A DNA stretch of 64,000 nt from Gilliamella intestini. Lineage in GTDB: Bacteria > Pseudomonadota > Gammaproteobacteria > Enterobacterales > Orbaceae. Where the stretch lies: positions 1 to 64,000 of the forward strand of contig NZ_FMBA01000006.1 of NCBI RefSeq assembly GCF_900094935.1. Direction: 5' to 3'. The position numbers were made by a program, and so were the translations under genes. This document shows, one piece after another, positions 49,216-59,019 of the stretch. Below the pieces are notes generated by a model that did not search any database, was not told the origin of the DNA, and saw only the letters and a list, made by a program, of their open reading frames with translations. Within the stretch, counting starts at the first letter, position 1; the number at the start of each line of letters is the position of its first letter.

Positions 49216-50553
49216 ATGCCGAGTATGTCTTTTGAATTTACTACTGATGAATTTAAACCATTAGCAGCTAGAATGCGCCCACGTGATCTAGCTGAATATA
49301 TAGGTCAATCTCATCTATTAGGTAAAGATAAACCGCTATCCAAAGCGATTGAGGCTGGAAATTTACACTCAATGATCCTCTGGGGGCCACCAGGCACAGG
49401 CAAGACAACTTTAGCTGAAATTATTGCTCATCATGCTAATGCTAAAGTTGAACGAGTTTCTGCCGTTACATCTGGCATAAAAGATATTCGTGAAGCAATT
49501 GAACGAGCTAAAATTAATCAGCAAGCAGGGATCCGCACTATATTATTTGTTGACGAAGTTCATCGTTTTAATAAAAGTCAACAAGATGCGTTTTTACCTT
49601 ATGTTGAAAACGGTACTGTTACGTTTATTGGGGCAACAACTGAAAATCCATCATTTGAATTAAATTCTGCGTTATTATCTCGTGCGAGAGTTTATTTGCT
49701 CAAATCATTAACCAACCATAACATTGAGCAAATTTTACAGCAGGCAATGAACGATCCTAAGCGTGGTTATGGTAATAAAAACATCAATCTACCCGAAGAA
49801 ACAAAAAAACAAATTGCTGAATTTGTTGGTGGTGATGCAAGGCGAGCACTCAACACACTTGAACTATTAATTGATATGTCAGATGGGCATGAACTTACAC
49901 CTGATTTACTCAAAGAAGTTATGGGAGAACGTAGTGCGAGATTCGATAATCAAGGCGATCGTTTTTACGATTTAATTTCCGCAGTACATAAATCAATACG
50001 TGGTTCCGCACCTGATGCCGCTCTTTATTGGTATGCAAGAATTATCTCAGCTGGGGGCGATCCGCTTTATGTTGCACGTCGATTATTAGCCATTGCCTCG
50101 GAAGATGTTGGTAATGCCGATCCTAGAGCTATGCAAGTAGCGCTTGCCGCATGGGACTGCTTTACAAGAGTTGGTCCTGCCGAAGGTGAACGTGCAATTG
50201 CACAAGCAATCATCTATCTTGCTTGTGCACCAAAAAGTAATGCGGTTTATCTTGCATTTAAACAAGCAATGACTGATGCCGAATCAAAACCTGATTACGA
50301 TGTTCCTGAGCATTTACGCAACGCTCCAACAAGCTTAATGAAAAACTTAGGTTATGGCGCTGAGTATCGTTACGCCCACGATGAACCCAACGCTTTCGCC
50401 GCAGGTGAAAATTACTTTCCGCCAGAAATGGCTAATACAAAATATTATCGCCCAACAACTCGTGGTGCTGAAAAAAATTATACTGAAAAATTAGCATGGA
50501 TAGAAGAACAAAACCTCTCAAGCTCTATTCAACGTTATAAGTCTAAAAAATAG
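49216..50553 (+). CDS. rarA: Replication-associated recombination protein A (AAA+ ATPase)
   Basis: Clamp-loader-like ATPase acting at stalled replication forks. The 445-aa protein closely follows E. coli RarA (MgsA): [16 protein letters not shown] near 14-29, Walker [13 protein letters not shown] near 54, Walker [19 protein letters not shown] near 111-128, the sensor block [19 protein letters not shown] near 139, and the C-terminal [17 protein letters not shown] near 361. Start at ATG 49216; a second ATG lies three codons on. serS, its usual follower, is absent. Confidence 0.95.
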   Translation: MPSMSFEFTTDEFKPLAARMRPRDLAEYIGQSHLLGKDKPLSKAIEAGNLHSMILWGPPGTGKTTLAEIIAHHANAKVERVSAVTSGIKDIREAIERAKINQQAGIRTILFVDEVHRFNKSQQDAFLPYVENGTVTFIGATTENPSFELNSALLSRARVYLLKSLTNHNIEQILQQAMNDPKRGYGNKNINLPEETKKQIAEFVGGDARRALNTLELLIDMSDGHELTPDLLKEVMGERSARFDNQGDRFYDLISAVHKSIRGSAPDAALYWYARIISAGGDPLYVARRLLAIASEDVGNADPRAMQVALAAWDCFTRVGPAEGERAIAQAIIYLACAPKSNAVYLAFKQAMTDAESKPDYDVPEHLRNAPTSLMKNLGYGAEYRYAHDEPNAFAAGENYFPPEMANTKYYRPTTRGAEKNYTEKLAWIEEQNLSSSIQRYKSKK

Positions 50554-50720
50554 AGGCTATGATTATTTTTATAAAAATATTTTGAAGAAATCTGATCTAA
50601 AAAAATACTAAATCGATAAGCTTCAACTAAAAATAAAAGAAGATAACAAAATGCTTGTAAAATAGAGAGTAGTATTTCTACGTACTAATTTGCGTACCCT
50701 ACTTTCAAATCTTAAAATGA

Positions 50721-50760
50721 TGTTAAAAACTTTCAGAAAAGTATGTGTTTGAGTATAAAA
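50721..50760 (+). repeat. Dispersed 40-bp repeat, copy 4
   Basis: Matches copy 2 at 34 of 40 positions. Two of the differences (C for G at position 10, G for C at position 21) compensate, keeping the inverted repeat ACTTT....AAAGT in place of AGTTT....AAACT. Confidence 0.75.
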
Positions 50761-50991
50761 CATTAAATAATAAAGTACTATTTATCTAAAAATAGCAATC
50801 AAATTCTTGTACAATAAGTACATTTTATCCTATATAAGTTTTACTTTGCTGATAACCAATTGAATGATATCCACTGCATGGCGTAACTTGCATGAATTCT
50901 TTCTTTCATTTTTTAGACAAAATAAACTTTAACTATTTAAATCAATATCGTTTTATTTAAATCAATAAATTTGAGCTATTGATTAATAATA

Positions 50992-51003
50992 CTACATATA
51001 GTG
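50992..51003 (+). promoter_or_regulatory. NrdR box 1
   Basis: CTACATATAGTG, flanked by ATA and ACA, matches 11 of 12 core positions of the NrdR consensus CWATATATWGTG. Its centre is about 97 bp before the nrdA start. Confidence 0.8.
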
Positions 51004-51023
51004 ACAAATTCAATTAATAGGTA

Positions 51024-51035
51024 CTACATATTGTA
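51024..51035 (+). promoter_or_regulatory. NrdR box 2
   Basis: CTACATATTGTA matches 10 of 12 core positions. It lies 32 bp from box 1 centre to centre, about three helical turns, the spacing usual for paired NrdR sites. Confidence 0.8.
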
Positions 51036-51094
51036 TGTTTTAATAAATATGAATTATCATAACTAAAAATATATGTTAATGTTGGAATGAAAGA

Positions 51095-53383
51095 ATGAAT
51101 AAATCAATACTAGTTACTAAAAGAAATGGAAAGAAAGAACCTATCAACCTTGATAAAATCCACAAAGTTATTACGTGGGCCGCTGAGGGGTTAGACAATG
51201 TCTCGGTGTCGCAAGTTGAATTACGTTCTCATATTCAATTTTATGATGGCATTCGTACTTCCGATATTCATGAAACAATTATTCGAGCCGCCGCCGACCT
51301 TATTTCACAAGATGCACCAGATTATCAATACTTAGCTGCTCGTTTGGCCATTTTTCATTTACGTAAAAAAGCTTATGGTCAATTTACTCCACCACCACTT
51401 TATGATCATGTGAAAAAACTAGTTGATAGTGAACGTTATGATAGACATTTGCTTGAAGATTATACCCAAGAAGAGTTTGAACAGATGGACAAAATTATTG
51501 ACCACTGGCGTGATATGTCGTTTTCGTACGCTGCGGTTAAACAACTTGAAGGTAAATACTTAGTACAAAACCGTGTTACAGGTGAAATATACGAAAGCGC
51601 ACAGTTTTTATATATTTTAGTTGCGGCTTGTTTATTTGCCAACTATCCCAAAGAGACACGCCTTAACTATATCAAACGCTTTTATGATGCTGTTTCAAAT
51701 TTCAAAATTTCGCTACCAACGCCAATTATGGCGGGGGTTCGTACTCCTACTCGTCAGTTTAGCTCTTGTGTATTAATTGAATGTGATGATAACTTAGATT
51801 CAATTAATGCAACGGCAAGTGCTATTGTGAAATATGTATCACAACGAGCAGGAATTGGGGTTAATGCAGGGCGAATTCGTGCGTTAGGAAGCTCAATTCG
51901 TGGTGGTGAAGCTTTTCATACAGGCTGCATTCCATTTTATAAATATTTCCAAACAGCGGTTAAATCTTGTTCGCAAGGTGGGGTGCGCGGAGGAGCTGCT
52001 ACTGTTTTCTATCCGCTTTGGCATTTAGAAGTTGAAAGTTTATTAGTTTTACGTAATAACCGTGGCGTTGAAGAAAACCGTGTTCGTCATTTAGATTATG
52101 GCGTACAAATTAATAAATTGATGTATCAACGACTAATTAAAAACGAAAATATTACTCTATTTAGCCCATCAGATGTGCCAGGGCTTTATGAAGCCTTTTT
52201 TGCCGATCAAAATAAATTTGAAGTACTTTATTGCCAATACGAACAAGATCCAAATATTCGCAAACGAGTAGTTAAAGCTATTGAACTTTTTGCATTATTG
52301 ATGCAAGAACGTGCATCAACTGGCCGTATTTATATTCAAAATGTTGATCACTGTAATACTCATAGCCCATTTAATGCGCAACTTGCTCCAATACATCAAT
52401 CCAATTTATGTATGGAAATCGCGCTACCGACTAAGCCACTTTATAATATTAATGATGAAAACGGCGAAATCGCACTTTGTACTTTATCAGCATTTAATTT
52501 AGGCAAAATAGAATCACTTGATGATTTTGAAGAATTAGCTGACCTAACCGTTCGTGCACTCGATTCTCTATTAGATTATCAAGATTATCCTGTTCCTGCA
52601 GCTCGTAATTCTTCATTAAATCGCCGCACATTAGGTATTGGTGTTATTAACTATGCCTATTATTTAGCAAAACATGGGGTTAAATATTCCGATGGCAGTG
52701 CCAATAATTTAACTCATCGTACTTTTGAAGCCATTCAATACTATTTGCTAAAAGCCTCTAATAACCTTGCTAAAGAAAAGGGTGCATGCCCACTATTTAA
52801 CGAAACAACCTATGCGCAAGGCATTTTACCAATCGATACTTACAAAAAAGATTTAGATACTATTACCAAAGAGCCTTTACATTATGATTGGGAATCGCTA
52901 CGAGCATCGATTAAAAGCTATGGACTTCGTAATTCGACATTATCGGCATTAATGCCATCAGAAACTTCATCACAAATTTCCAATGCAACAAATGGTATTG
53001 AACCACCACGTGGTTTTATTAGTGTAAAAGCATCAAAAGATGGTATTTTAAAACAAGTAGTTCCAGAGTATAACCATCTGAAAAACTTCTACGAGTTACT
53101 TTGGCAAATTCCAAATAACACAGGGTATTTACAATTGGTGGGTATTATGCAGAAATTTATTGATCAATCAATTTCGGCTAATACAAACTATGATCCGACC
53201 AAGTTTCCAAATGATAAAGTACCAATGAAACAATTATTAGCTGATTTATTAACGGCTTATAAATTTGGCGTAAAAACACTCTATTATCATAATACTCGTG
53301 ATGGTGCTGAAGATATTCAAGGTGATATTGTTCCAACAACCCATGGGGATGATGGCTGTGAAGGTGGAGCTTGTAAGATTTAA
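51095..53383 (+). CDS. nrdA: Ribonucleoside-diphosphate reductase class Ia, alpha subunit
   Basis: Large subunit of aerobic ribonucleotide reductase; converts NDPs to dNDPs. The 762-aa protein has an N-terminal ATP-cone (VTKRNGKKEPINLDKIHKV near 7-25), the three active-site cysteines in SSCVLIE near 224, SNLCMEI near 438 and ALCTLSAFN near 461, and the C-terminal thiol pair in GCEGGACKI. It is followed by nrdB after a gap with a hairpin. Two NrdR boxes upstream indicate repression when dATP is high. Confidence 0.97.
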   Translation: MNKSILVTKRNGKKEPINLDKIHKVITWAAEGLDNVSVSQVELRSHIQFYDGIRTSDIHETIIRAAADLISQDAPDYQYLAARLAIFHLRKKAYGQFTPPPLYDHVKKLVDSERYDRHLLEDYTQEEFEQMDKIIDHWRDMSFSYAAVKQLEGKYLVQNRVTGEIYESAQFLYILVAACLFANYPKETRLNYIKRFYDAVSNFKISLPTPIMAGVRTPTRQFSSCVLIECDDNLDSINATASAIVKYVSQRAGIGVNAGRIRALGSSIRGGEAFHTGCIPFYKYFQTAVKSCSQGGVRGGAATVFYPLWHLEVESLLVLRNNRGVEENRVRHLDYGVQINKLMYQRLIKNENITLFSPSDVPGLYEAFFADQNKFEVLYCQYEQDPNIRKRVVKAIELFALLMQERASTGRIYIQNVDHCNTHSPFNAQLAPIHQSNLCMEIALPTKPLYNINDENGEIALCTLSAFNLGKIESLDDFEELADLTVRALDSLLDYQDYPVPAARNSSLNRRTLGIGVINYAYYLAKHGVKYSDGSANNLTHRTFEAIQYYLLKASNNLAKEKGACPLFNETTYAQGILPIDTYKKDLDTITKEPLHYDWESLRASIKSYGLRNSTLSALMPSETSSQISNATNGIEPPRGFISVKASKDGILKQVVPEYNHLKNFYELLWQIPNNTGYLQLVGIMQKFIDQSISANTNYDPTKFPNDKVPMKQLLADLLTAYKFGVKTLYYHNTRDGAEDIQGDIVPTTHGDDGCEGGACKI

Positions 53384-53430
53384 CCTTGATTAAAACCAAA
53401 CAGTTATACGCTAAAATTTAATTTTTTATT

Positions 53431-53452
53431 GGGGAAAACTAGTAATTTCCCC
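53431..53452 (+). terminator. Intercistronic hairpin between nrdA and nrdB
   Basis: GGGGAAA and TTTCCCC pair around an 8-nt loop, followed by ATTCAATT. There is no U-run, so it may act as a partial terminator or protect the nrdA mRNA end rather than stop transcription. Confidence 0.5.
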
Positions 53453-53521
53453 ATTCAATTAGCCTTTTACACTGTCGAAAGGTAGCAGTAAAAGCAACAG
53501 TGAATGAATAGGAGCTTTTTT

Positions 53522-54658
53522 ATGAGTATGAATTACAGTACCTTTTCGCATGTGCATAATGACCAGCTTAAAGAACCAATGTTCCTTGGACAATCGGTCA
53601 ATGTTGCGCGTTATGATCAACAAAAATATGAGATGTTTGAAAAACTAATTGAAAAACAACTTTCCTTTTTTTGGCGCCCTGAAGAAGTCGATATCTCGCA
53701 AGATCGCATTGATTATGCTGCGTTACCAGAACATGAAAAACATATATTTATCAGTAATTTAAAATATCAGACGTTACTTGATTCAATCCAAGGTCGTAGT
53801 CCTAATGTGGCTTTACTGCCACTCATTTCAATACCTGAACTTGAAACATGGGTAGAAACTTGGTCATTTTCTGAAACCATTCACTCTCGTTCATATACTC
53901 ATATTATTCGTAATATTGTTAACGATCCCTCAGTGGTCTTTGATGATATCGTTACCAATAAAGAGATCCAAAAACGGGCTAGTGATATTGCAGGTTATTA
54001 TGATGATTTAATTAGCTACGCAAGTTATTATAACTTATTTGGCGAGGGTAAACATAATATCAATAATCGCACTGTTTGCATTAATTTACGCGAACTCAAA
54101 AAGAAGCTTTACCTGTGTTTAATGAGTGTCAATGCACTTGAAGCGATTCGTTTTTATGTTAGTTTTGCTTGCTCGTTTGCATTTGCCGAACGTGAACTAA
54201 TGGAAGGTAACGCAAAAATTATCAAGCTTATTGCTCGCGACGAAGCGCTACATTTAACTGGCACTCAGTTTATGATCAACACACTGCGCAGTGGTGAAGA
54301 CGATCCCGAAATGGCAGCTATCGCTAAAGAGTGTGAACAAGAGTGTTATGACCTCTTTTTGCAAGCAGCAAATCAAGAAAAAGAGTGGGCACAATACCTG
54401 TTTGAAGGCGGATCAATGATTGGTTTAAATAAAGATATTTTATGCCAATATGTCGAATACATCACCAATATCCGTATGCAAGCAGTTGGTCTAAAATTGC
54501 CGTTTGAAGCAAAATCCAATCCAATTCCATGGATCAACAATTGGCTAGTGTCTGACAACGTACAAGTTGCGCCACAAGAAGCCGAAATGAGCTCTTATCT
54601 GGTTGGGCAAATTGATGCTGAAATTAGTGAAGATGATTTAAGTGATTTTAAATTATAA
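53522..54658 (+). CDS. nrdB: Ribonucleoside-diphosphate reductase class Ia, beta subunit
   Basis: Small subunit carrying the di-iron tyrosyl radical. I start it at ATG 53522 behind AGGAG (378 aa; E. coli 376); an ATG at 53504 lies ahead of that ribosome site. Iron ligands and radical Tyr are in [17 protein letters not shown] near 64-80, [14 protein letters not shown] near 114 (Glu, His, Tyr) and EREL...[12 protein letters not shown] near 205-245. The ferredoxin gene yfaE that often follows nrdB is not here. Confidence 0.97.
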   Translation: MSMNYSTFSHVHNDQLKEPMFLGQSVNVARYDQQKYEMFEKLIEKQLSFFWRPEEVDISQDRIDYAALPEHEKHIFISNLKYQTLLDSIQGRSPNVALLPLISIPELETWVETWSFSETIHSRSYTHIIRNIVNDPSVVFDDIVTNKEIQKRASDIAGYYDDLISYASYYNLFGEGKHNINNRTVCINLRELKKKLYLCLMSVNALEAIRFYVSFACSFAFAERELMEGNAKIIKLIARDEALHLTGTQFMINTLRSGEDDPEMAAIAKECEQECYDLFLQAANQEKEWAQYLFEGGSMIGLNKDILCQYVEYITNIRMQAVGLKLPFEAKSNPIPWINNWLVSDNVQVAPQEAEMSSYLVGQIDAEISEDDLSDFKL

Positions 54659-54698
54659 TTTTATACTCAAATGCATGCTTTCCTAAAAATTTTTTATA
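54659..54698 (-). repeat. Dispersed 40-bp repeat, copy 5
   Basis: On the minus strand the 3' half GGAAAGCATGCATTTGAGTATAAAA (read in two parts, GGAAAGCATGC and ATTTGAGTATAAAA) matches the other copies well; the 5' half is more diverged. It begins right at the nrdB stop codon and is inverted relative to copy 4. Confidence 0.65.
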
Positions 54699-54802
54699 AA
54701 AGAAATAAATTATTGTTGATAAAGTTATCTAATAACCGCTTGTTGTTTTAGACAATAATTTGATTTTATAGATAAAAATAATCTTTAGTTTCTATTGTTA
54801 AT

Positions 54803-55489
54803 TTATTTACTTTGGTGGGAACTACATATTGAAGCTTGTAAGATCTGCATCGTAAATGTTTTTTTTAAATAAAATCCACGTGGGCGAGTTAAAATAATTT
54901 GTCCATTTTCACCAATTGCTTCGGTAAGGGCTTTTCCGTTGGCGGCTTTAGGTCTAATTTGTAAATAAGTACCATATCGAGCAGTAATTTTTTCAACTTT
55001 GCCAAGCGTTACCATATCCATTAATTCTTCCCAGTCTTGTTTTAGCTGTTGTTCTTGTTCTTGATTTGGTTCCCATAAAATCGGTTTTCCAACTTTTCGC
55101 TCTACAAGAGGAATTGTTCTGTCACCTTCAATTGGAATCCAAAGTACCTTGGCAAGTTTGTATTTAACATGACTTGTTTCCCAAATAACGCCATGATTAG
55201 CCATTAATGGCGTAACACTGACAAACGTTGTTTCTAATGGTTTTCCTTGTTTATCAACAGGGATTGTTTTTAACTCTATACCTAGTTTAACAAAGTCTCG
55301 TTCGGCTTTACTGCCTGCATTTGCGCCTAAAAAAGTTTCGATGAGGTTACCAACCCAGCCTTTTTGTTTGTTTAAATTAGCAGGTATGGGAATGTTTAAA
55401 TATTGTGCTATTTCACCAAAGCTATAACCTGCAACTAACTCTGCCCGATTTAATAATTCTTGCTCGCTTGTTGGAATAGATAAAATCAT
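54803..55489 (-). CDS. mutH: DNA mismatch repair endonuclease MutH
   Basis: Nicks the unmethylated strand at hemimethylated GATC sites after activation by MutS and MutL. The 228-aa protein has the catalytic set D..ExK in [19 protein letters not shown] near 62-80, with SKAERDF ahead of it, plus VSVTPL near 91 and [17 protein letters not shown] near 168-184. Its presence implies Dam methylation in this organism. Single gene between nrdB and the FMN reductase. Confidence 0.94.
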   Translation of the reverse strand: MILSIPTSEQELLNRAELVAGYSFGEIAQYLNIPIPANLNKQKGWVGNLIETFLGANAGSKAERDFVKLGIELKTIPVDKQGKPLETTFVSVTPLMANHGVIWETSHVKYKLAKVLWIPIEGDRTIPLVERKVGKPILWEPNQEQEQQLKQDWEELMDMVTLGKVEKITARYGTYLQIRPKAANGKALTEAIGENGQIILTRPRGFYLKKTFTMQILQASICSSHQSK

Positions 55490-55564
55490 TACAAAAAATC
55501 TGAATTAGTTATTAATAAAAAAACAGCCAAAAAATTTGGCTGTGAATATAAAAATCTATATCAA

Positions 55565-56113
55565 TTAGCTTAACTTTTCAACCCAAGCAGCATAACTATT
55601 GATAAATAATGATAAAAATTCTTTGCTTTTTTCGGTAATATTGCCTTGTTCATCAAAGGCAGTACTTACTCCACCAAAATAAGCTTCCGGTTGCTGTAAG
55701 GTAGGCATATCAAGAAACACTAATGATTGACGTAATTGATGATTTGCACCAAATCCACCAATTGCGCCCGGAGAAACAGAAATAATAGCCGCTGCTTTTT
55801 TTGACCAAACACTTTTACCATAAGGACGTGAGCCTACATCTATGGCATTTTTAATAACAGCAGGTAAACCTCGATTGTATTCAGGTGTGACAAATATAGC
55901 ACCTTGGCATTCAGCTATTTCTTGGCGAAAACGAGTATACGAGGCAGGAGGGGTATCAATATCAATATCTTCATTATATAAAGGTAGATCCCCAATTTGA
56001 ATAATTTGTAACGAAAGTGATGGTGGTGCAATTTTCTGAAAAACTTTTGCCACTTTTAAGTTATAAGAGTCTTTACGTAAACTCCCAACTAATACAGCAA
56101 TTTTTTTACTCAT
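55565..56113 (-). CDS. NADPH-dependent FMN reductase family protein (ChrR/YieF-like)
   Basis: Flavodoxin-fold quinone or FMN reductase. I start it at ATG 56113 behind GGAG (182 aa). It has VLVGSLRKDSYNLKVA near 6-21 (phosphate loop), VTPEYNRGLPAVIKNAID near 79-96 (flavin site) and SPGAIGGFGANHQLRQSL near 114-131. E. coli ChrR has the same motifs and reduces quinones and chromate; the substrate here is unknown. It lies 71 bp downstream of dps on the same strand. Confidence 0.85.
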   Translation of the reverse strand: MSKKIAVLVGSLRKDSYNLKVAKVFQKIAPPSLSLQIIQIGDLPLYNEDIDIDTPPASYTRFRQEIAECQGAIFVTPEYNRGLPAVIKNAIDVGSRPYGKSVWSKKAAAIISVSPGAIGGFGANHQLRQSLVFLDMPTLQQPEAYFGGVSTAFDEQGNITEKSKEFLSLFINSYAAWVEKLS

Positions 56114-56184
56114 CTTAAATCTCCACGTAGTTTTAATAAGAGGCATTGAATATACCTCTTATTATTGTCATTAATAATTAGTTA

Positions 56185-56721
56185 TTAATGTCCTGATGAG
56201 TCGACTTTTCGGCCAGCTTCAAATAAGAACCATGCACGCTGTTCAGTTTGATCTATCCACTCTTCAATTAAACTTGCAGTTGCAGTATCGTTATATTTAT
56301 CACAGATATCATGGGCAACACGCATACGTTCAGTGAGCCTTACATTATCTTGACAAAGTTCAGCAAGCATATCTGATGGTTCGACAAAATCAGCATTATT
56401 ATCTTCAATGCTTTGTAATTTAGCAATATGACCGATTGAACGTAGTGTTGTGCCACCTAATTTACGTACTCGCTCTGCAATTGGATCTGTCATAGCAAAT
56501 AACTCATCACCATGATCGTCTAACATCAAGTGGTAATCACGAAAGTGAGGGCCACTAACATGCCAGTGGAAGTTTTTAGTTTTTAAATATAAAGCAAATA
56601 CATCTGCTAAAACAGAATTCATTGCTCCAGAAATATCTTTTGATGCCTGTTGACCTAAATCAGTTGGAAACAAAATCGCTGATTGCTGTAACTTTTTAGC
56701 AGAAGTCGTACTTTTAGCCAT
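56185..56721 (-). CDS. dps: DNA protection during starvation protein (Dps-like ferritin)
   Basis: Dodecameric mini-ferritin that oxidises and stores iron with hydrogen peroxide and protects DNA. I start it at ATG 56721 behind GGAG (178 aa). The inter-subunit ferroxidase ligands are in KNFHWHVSGPHFRDYHLMLDD in two blocks (His near 50 and 62, Asp near 66) and DELFAMTDPIAERVR near 74 (Glu/Asp). The short lysine-rich N terminus (AKSTTSAKK) could bind DNA. It is divergent from the srl operon. Confidence 0.93.
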   Translation of the reverse strand: MAKSTTSAKKLQQSAILFPTDLGQQASKDISGAMNSVLADVFALYLKTKNFHWHVSGPHFRDYHLMLDDHGDELFAMTDPIAERVRKLGGTTLRSIGHIAKLQSIEDNNADFVEPSDMLAELCQDNVRLTERMRVAHDICDKYNDTATASLIEEWIDQTEQRAWFLFEAGRKVDSSGH

Positions 56722-56868
56722 GATATATTCTCCTTTAAATTGAATAATAAATACCCGTATTGACAAAATTACGCCAACTTAATGTTAATGTCCAATGAAA
56801 AAAGTTATTTTTTTACTATTATTGCCATTACAGTAACCTATGACTTTTTTATTTTTTCATTATTTTTA

Positions 56869-56909
56869 TTTAAAATATTTTCTTTCAAAATAAAAGAAAA
56901 TATTTTAAA
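56869..56909. promoter_or_regulatory. Perfect 17-bp inverted repeat upstream of srlA
   Basis: TTTAAAATATTTTCTTT and AAAGAAAATATTTTAAA are exact inverses separated by CAAAATA. It lies about 75-115 bp before srlA in the dps-srlA gap. It is a candidate operator for SrlR (DeoR family) or a cruciform/terminator-like structure; the sequence cannot decide. Confidence 0.6.
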
Positions 56910-56927
56910 TTGTGATCTAGTTAAAAG
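56908..56927 (+). promoter_or_regulatory. CRP-like site upstream of srlA
   Basis: AATTGTGATCTAGTTAAAAG has a perfect TGTGA half and the consensus centre TCTAG, but the right half TAAAA departs from TCACA. It touches the 17-bp palindrome. Catabolite control is usual for glucitol operons, which supports the call. Confidence 0.5.
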
Positions 56928-56985
56928 TTTTATTCTTTCTTAATTGATAATATTTTCTCGAACTTTAACAAAAACAGGAGGAAAT

Positions 56986-57534
56986 ATGATCGACGCTATC
57001 TCATTTGGTGCCGAATGGTTTATTGGTTTATTTCAAGAAGGTGGAAAAGTCTTTGTTGGGATGGTAACAGGTATTTTACCTTTGTTAATTTCACTACTTG
57101 TTGTAATGAACGCTGTAATTAAATTTATTGGGCAAGATCGTATTGAGCGTTTAGCTCAAGCATGTGCAGGTAACCCTATCTCTCGATATCTTTTATTACC
57201 ATTAATTGGTACCTTTGTTTTTTGTAATCCAATGACATTAAGCTTAGGGCGTTTTATGCCTGAGTTTTACAAACCAAGCTACTATGCGGCAGCTTCTTAT
57301 AGTTGCCATTCAATGAATGGATTATTTCCACATGTTAACCCCGGTGAGCTATTTGTGTATTTAGGTATTGCTGCTGGTTTAACTAAATTAGGCCTGCCAC
57401 TTGGTCCCCTTGCTGTGAGCTATTTTTTTGTTGGTTTAGTCACTAACTTTTTTAGAGGTTGGGTTACTGACTTTTGTACAGCCATTTTTGAAAGAAAAAT
57501 GGGCATTAAATTAGAAAGAAAAGTTCATCTATAA
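56986..57534 (+). CDS. srlA: PTS glucitol/sorbitol transporter subunit IIC
   Basis: Membrane channel part of the glucitol permease. I start it at ATG 56986 behind AGGAGG (182 aa). The sequence is nearly collinear with E. coli Srl[14 protein letters not shown] near 8-20, [19 protein letters not shown] near 25-43, the [17 protein letters not shown] block near 77-93, and [10 protein letters not shown] near 156. It begins the srlA-E-B-D-gutM-srlR set. Confidence 0.95.
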   Translation: MIDAISFGAEWFIGLFQEGGKVFVGMVTGILPLLISLLVVMNAVIKFIGQDRIERLAQACAGNPISRYLLLPLIGTFVFCNPMTLSLGRFMPEFYKPSYYAAASYSCHSMNGLFPHVNPGELFVYLGIAAGLTKLGLPLGPLAVSYFFVGLVTNFFRGWVTDFCTAIFERKMGIKLERKVHL

Positions 57535-57554
57535 CAGTAATAAGGAATATAAAA

Positions 57555-58562
57555 ATGACTAAATTTATTCGAATTGAAAAAGGTGAAGCGGGTTGGGGTG
57601 GTCCATTAGAACTTCCTGTTATTGAGGGTAAAAAGATTGTTTATATTGCAGCAGGTACTCGTCCAGCAATAGTTGATACCTTAGTTGAACTAACAGGCTG
57701 GCAAGCTATTGATGGTTTTAAAGATGGTGAACCACCTAAAGATGAAATCGGTGTTGCCGTAATTGACTGTGGTGGTACGTTACGATGTGGTATTTATCCT
57801 AAAAATCGTATTCCAACTATCAATATTCACGCAACAGGTAAATCAGGCCCACTTGCTCAATATATTATAGAGGATATTTATGTTTCTGCGGTTAAATCAA
57901 ACAACATTAAAGTGATAGAAAAAGAAGGGGATGCAATAACCGAAGTTCAATTAAATCATAAACAACAGCAAACCAATAAGACATCATCTGAATATAAAGA
58001 ATATGATACTAGTAAAAAAATCACTGAACAAAGTGATGGATTATTGGCAAAAATTGGTATTGGGATGGGATCTGGCGTTGCCGTTTTCTTCCAAGCTGGT
58101 CGTGACACTATTGATACTGTACTTAAAACCATACTTCCTTTCATGGCGTTTGTCTCTGCAATTATTGGAATCATTATTGCATCAGGTTTGGGTAACTTTA
58201 TTGCTCATGGTTTAGTTCCGCTAGCGAATAACCCAATTGGGCTTGTTATCTTAGCTTTAATTTGTTCTTTTCCATTACTTTCACCATTTTTAGGGCCAGG
58301 TGCTGTTATTGCACAAGTTATTGGTACATTAGTTGGGGTACAAATTGGTTTGGGTAATATTCCGCCTCAATTAGCATTACCTGCACTTTTTGCGATTAAT
58401 GCCCAAGCTGCTTGCGATTTTATTCCGGTAGGTTTATCGCTTGCAGAAGCAAAACAAGATACGGTACGTGTTGGCGTTCCCTCTGTGCTTGTTGGGCGTT
58501 TTTTAACAGGTGCACCAACCGTGTTGCTTGCATGGGCTATTTCGTTCTTTATTTACCAGTAA
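57555..58562 (+). CDS. srlE: PTS glucitol/sorbitol transporter subunit IIB (EIIBC)
   Basis: Carries the IIB phosphorylation site and the remaining membrane helices of the permease. The 335-aa protein starts with a soluble domain ([13 protein letters not shown] near 9; the likely phospho-Cys in [17 protein letters not shown] near 73-89), then a charged linker of about 40 residues, and membrane segments from about residue 195 ([19 protein letters not shown]) to the end. It follows srlA by 20 bp. Confidence 0.94.
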   Translation: MTKFIRIEKGEAGWGGPLELPVIEGKKIVYIAAGTRPAIVDTLVELTGWQAIDGFKDGEPPKDEIGVAVIDCGGTLRCGIYPKNRIPTINIHATGKSGPLAQYIIEDIYVSAVKSNNIKVIEKEGDAITEVQLNHKQQQTNKTSSEYKEYDTSKKITEQSDGLLAKIGIGMGSGVAVFFQAGRDTIDTVLKTILPFMAFVSAIIGIIIASGLGNFIAHGLVPLANNPIGLVILALICSFPLLSPFLGPGAVIAQVIGTLVGVQIGLGNIPPQLALPALFAINAQAACDFIPVGLSLAEAKQDTVRVGVPSVLVGRFLTGAPTVLLAWAISFFIYQ

Positions 58563-58639
58563 TCATATTTTGTTTGCTAGCTAGTGTTTGCTAGGAACGA
58601 AAACCTTAAAACTATATAAATATTTAAGCAGGTTAAATA

Positions 58640-59005
58640 ATGTCAAAAACTATTTATCAATCAAAAATTAATCATATTGGAGAATTTGCTCAAGAAGCCT
58701 TAGCCGATGGCATGTTAATTCTATTTAAGGAAGGTGCTCCATCAGACTTAGCGGATTATTGCTTTATTCACAGTCATGATGATTTTCAACTAGAACTATT
58801 GGTTGGGCAAACACTTCAATTAGGTAATCAAAGTTATCTCATTACTTCGGTTGGTGAAGTTGCTAATGCTAATTTTCGTCAATTAGGGCACATCACATTA
58901 AAGTTTGATGGTAACCATCAGGCTGAGTTACCTGGAGCGGTTCATCTAGATGGGCAATGCCCGAACCAACTTTCTATTGGTGATGAAATTAAAATTTTAA
59001 ATTGA
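58640..59005 (+). CDS. srlB: PTS glucitol/sorbitol transporter subunit IIA
   Basis: Cytoplasmic IIA component that receives phosphate from HPr. The 121-aa protein matches the EIIA-Gut family: LILFKEGAPSDLADYCFIHSHDDF in two blocks near 26-49, with the likely phospho-His in IHSHD, and GHITLKFDG near 85. It follows srlE after 77 bp and precedes srlD by 14 bp. Confidence 0.93.
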   Translation: MSKTIYQSKINHIGEFAQEALADGMLILFKEGAPSDLADYCFIHSHDDFQLELLVGQTLQLGNQSYLITSVGEVANANFRQLGHITLKFDGNHQAELPGAVHLDGQCPNQLSIGDEIKILN

Positions 59006-59019
59006 TGAGGAATCTAAAA

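Larger units (their letters stand above)
50554..51094. other. 541-bp regulatory gap between rarA and nrdA
   Basis: No open frame of note. It holds copy 4 of the dispersed 40-bp repeat (50721-50760) and, close to nrdA, two NrdR boxes. The nrdA promoter should overlap or lie just upstream of these boxes. Confidence 0.6.
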
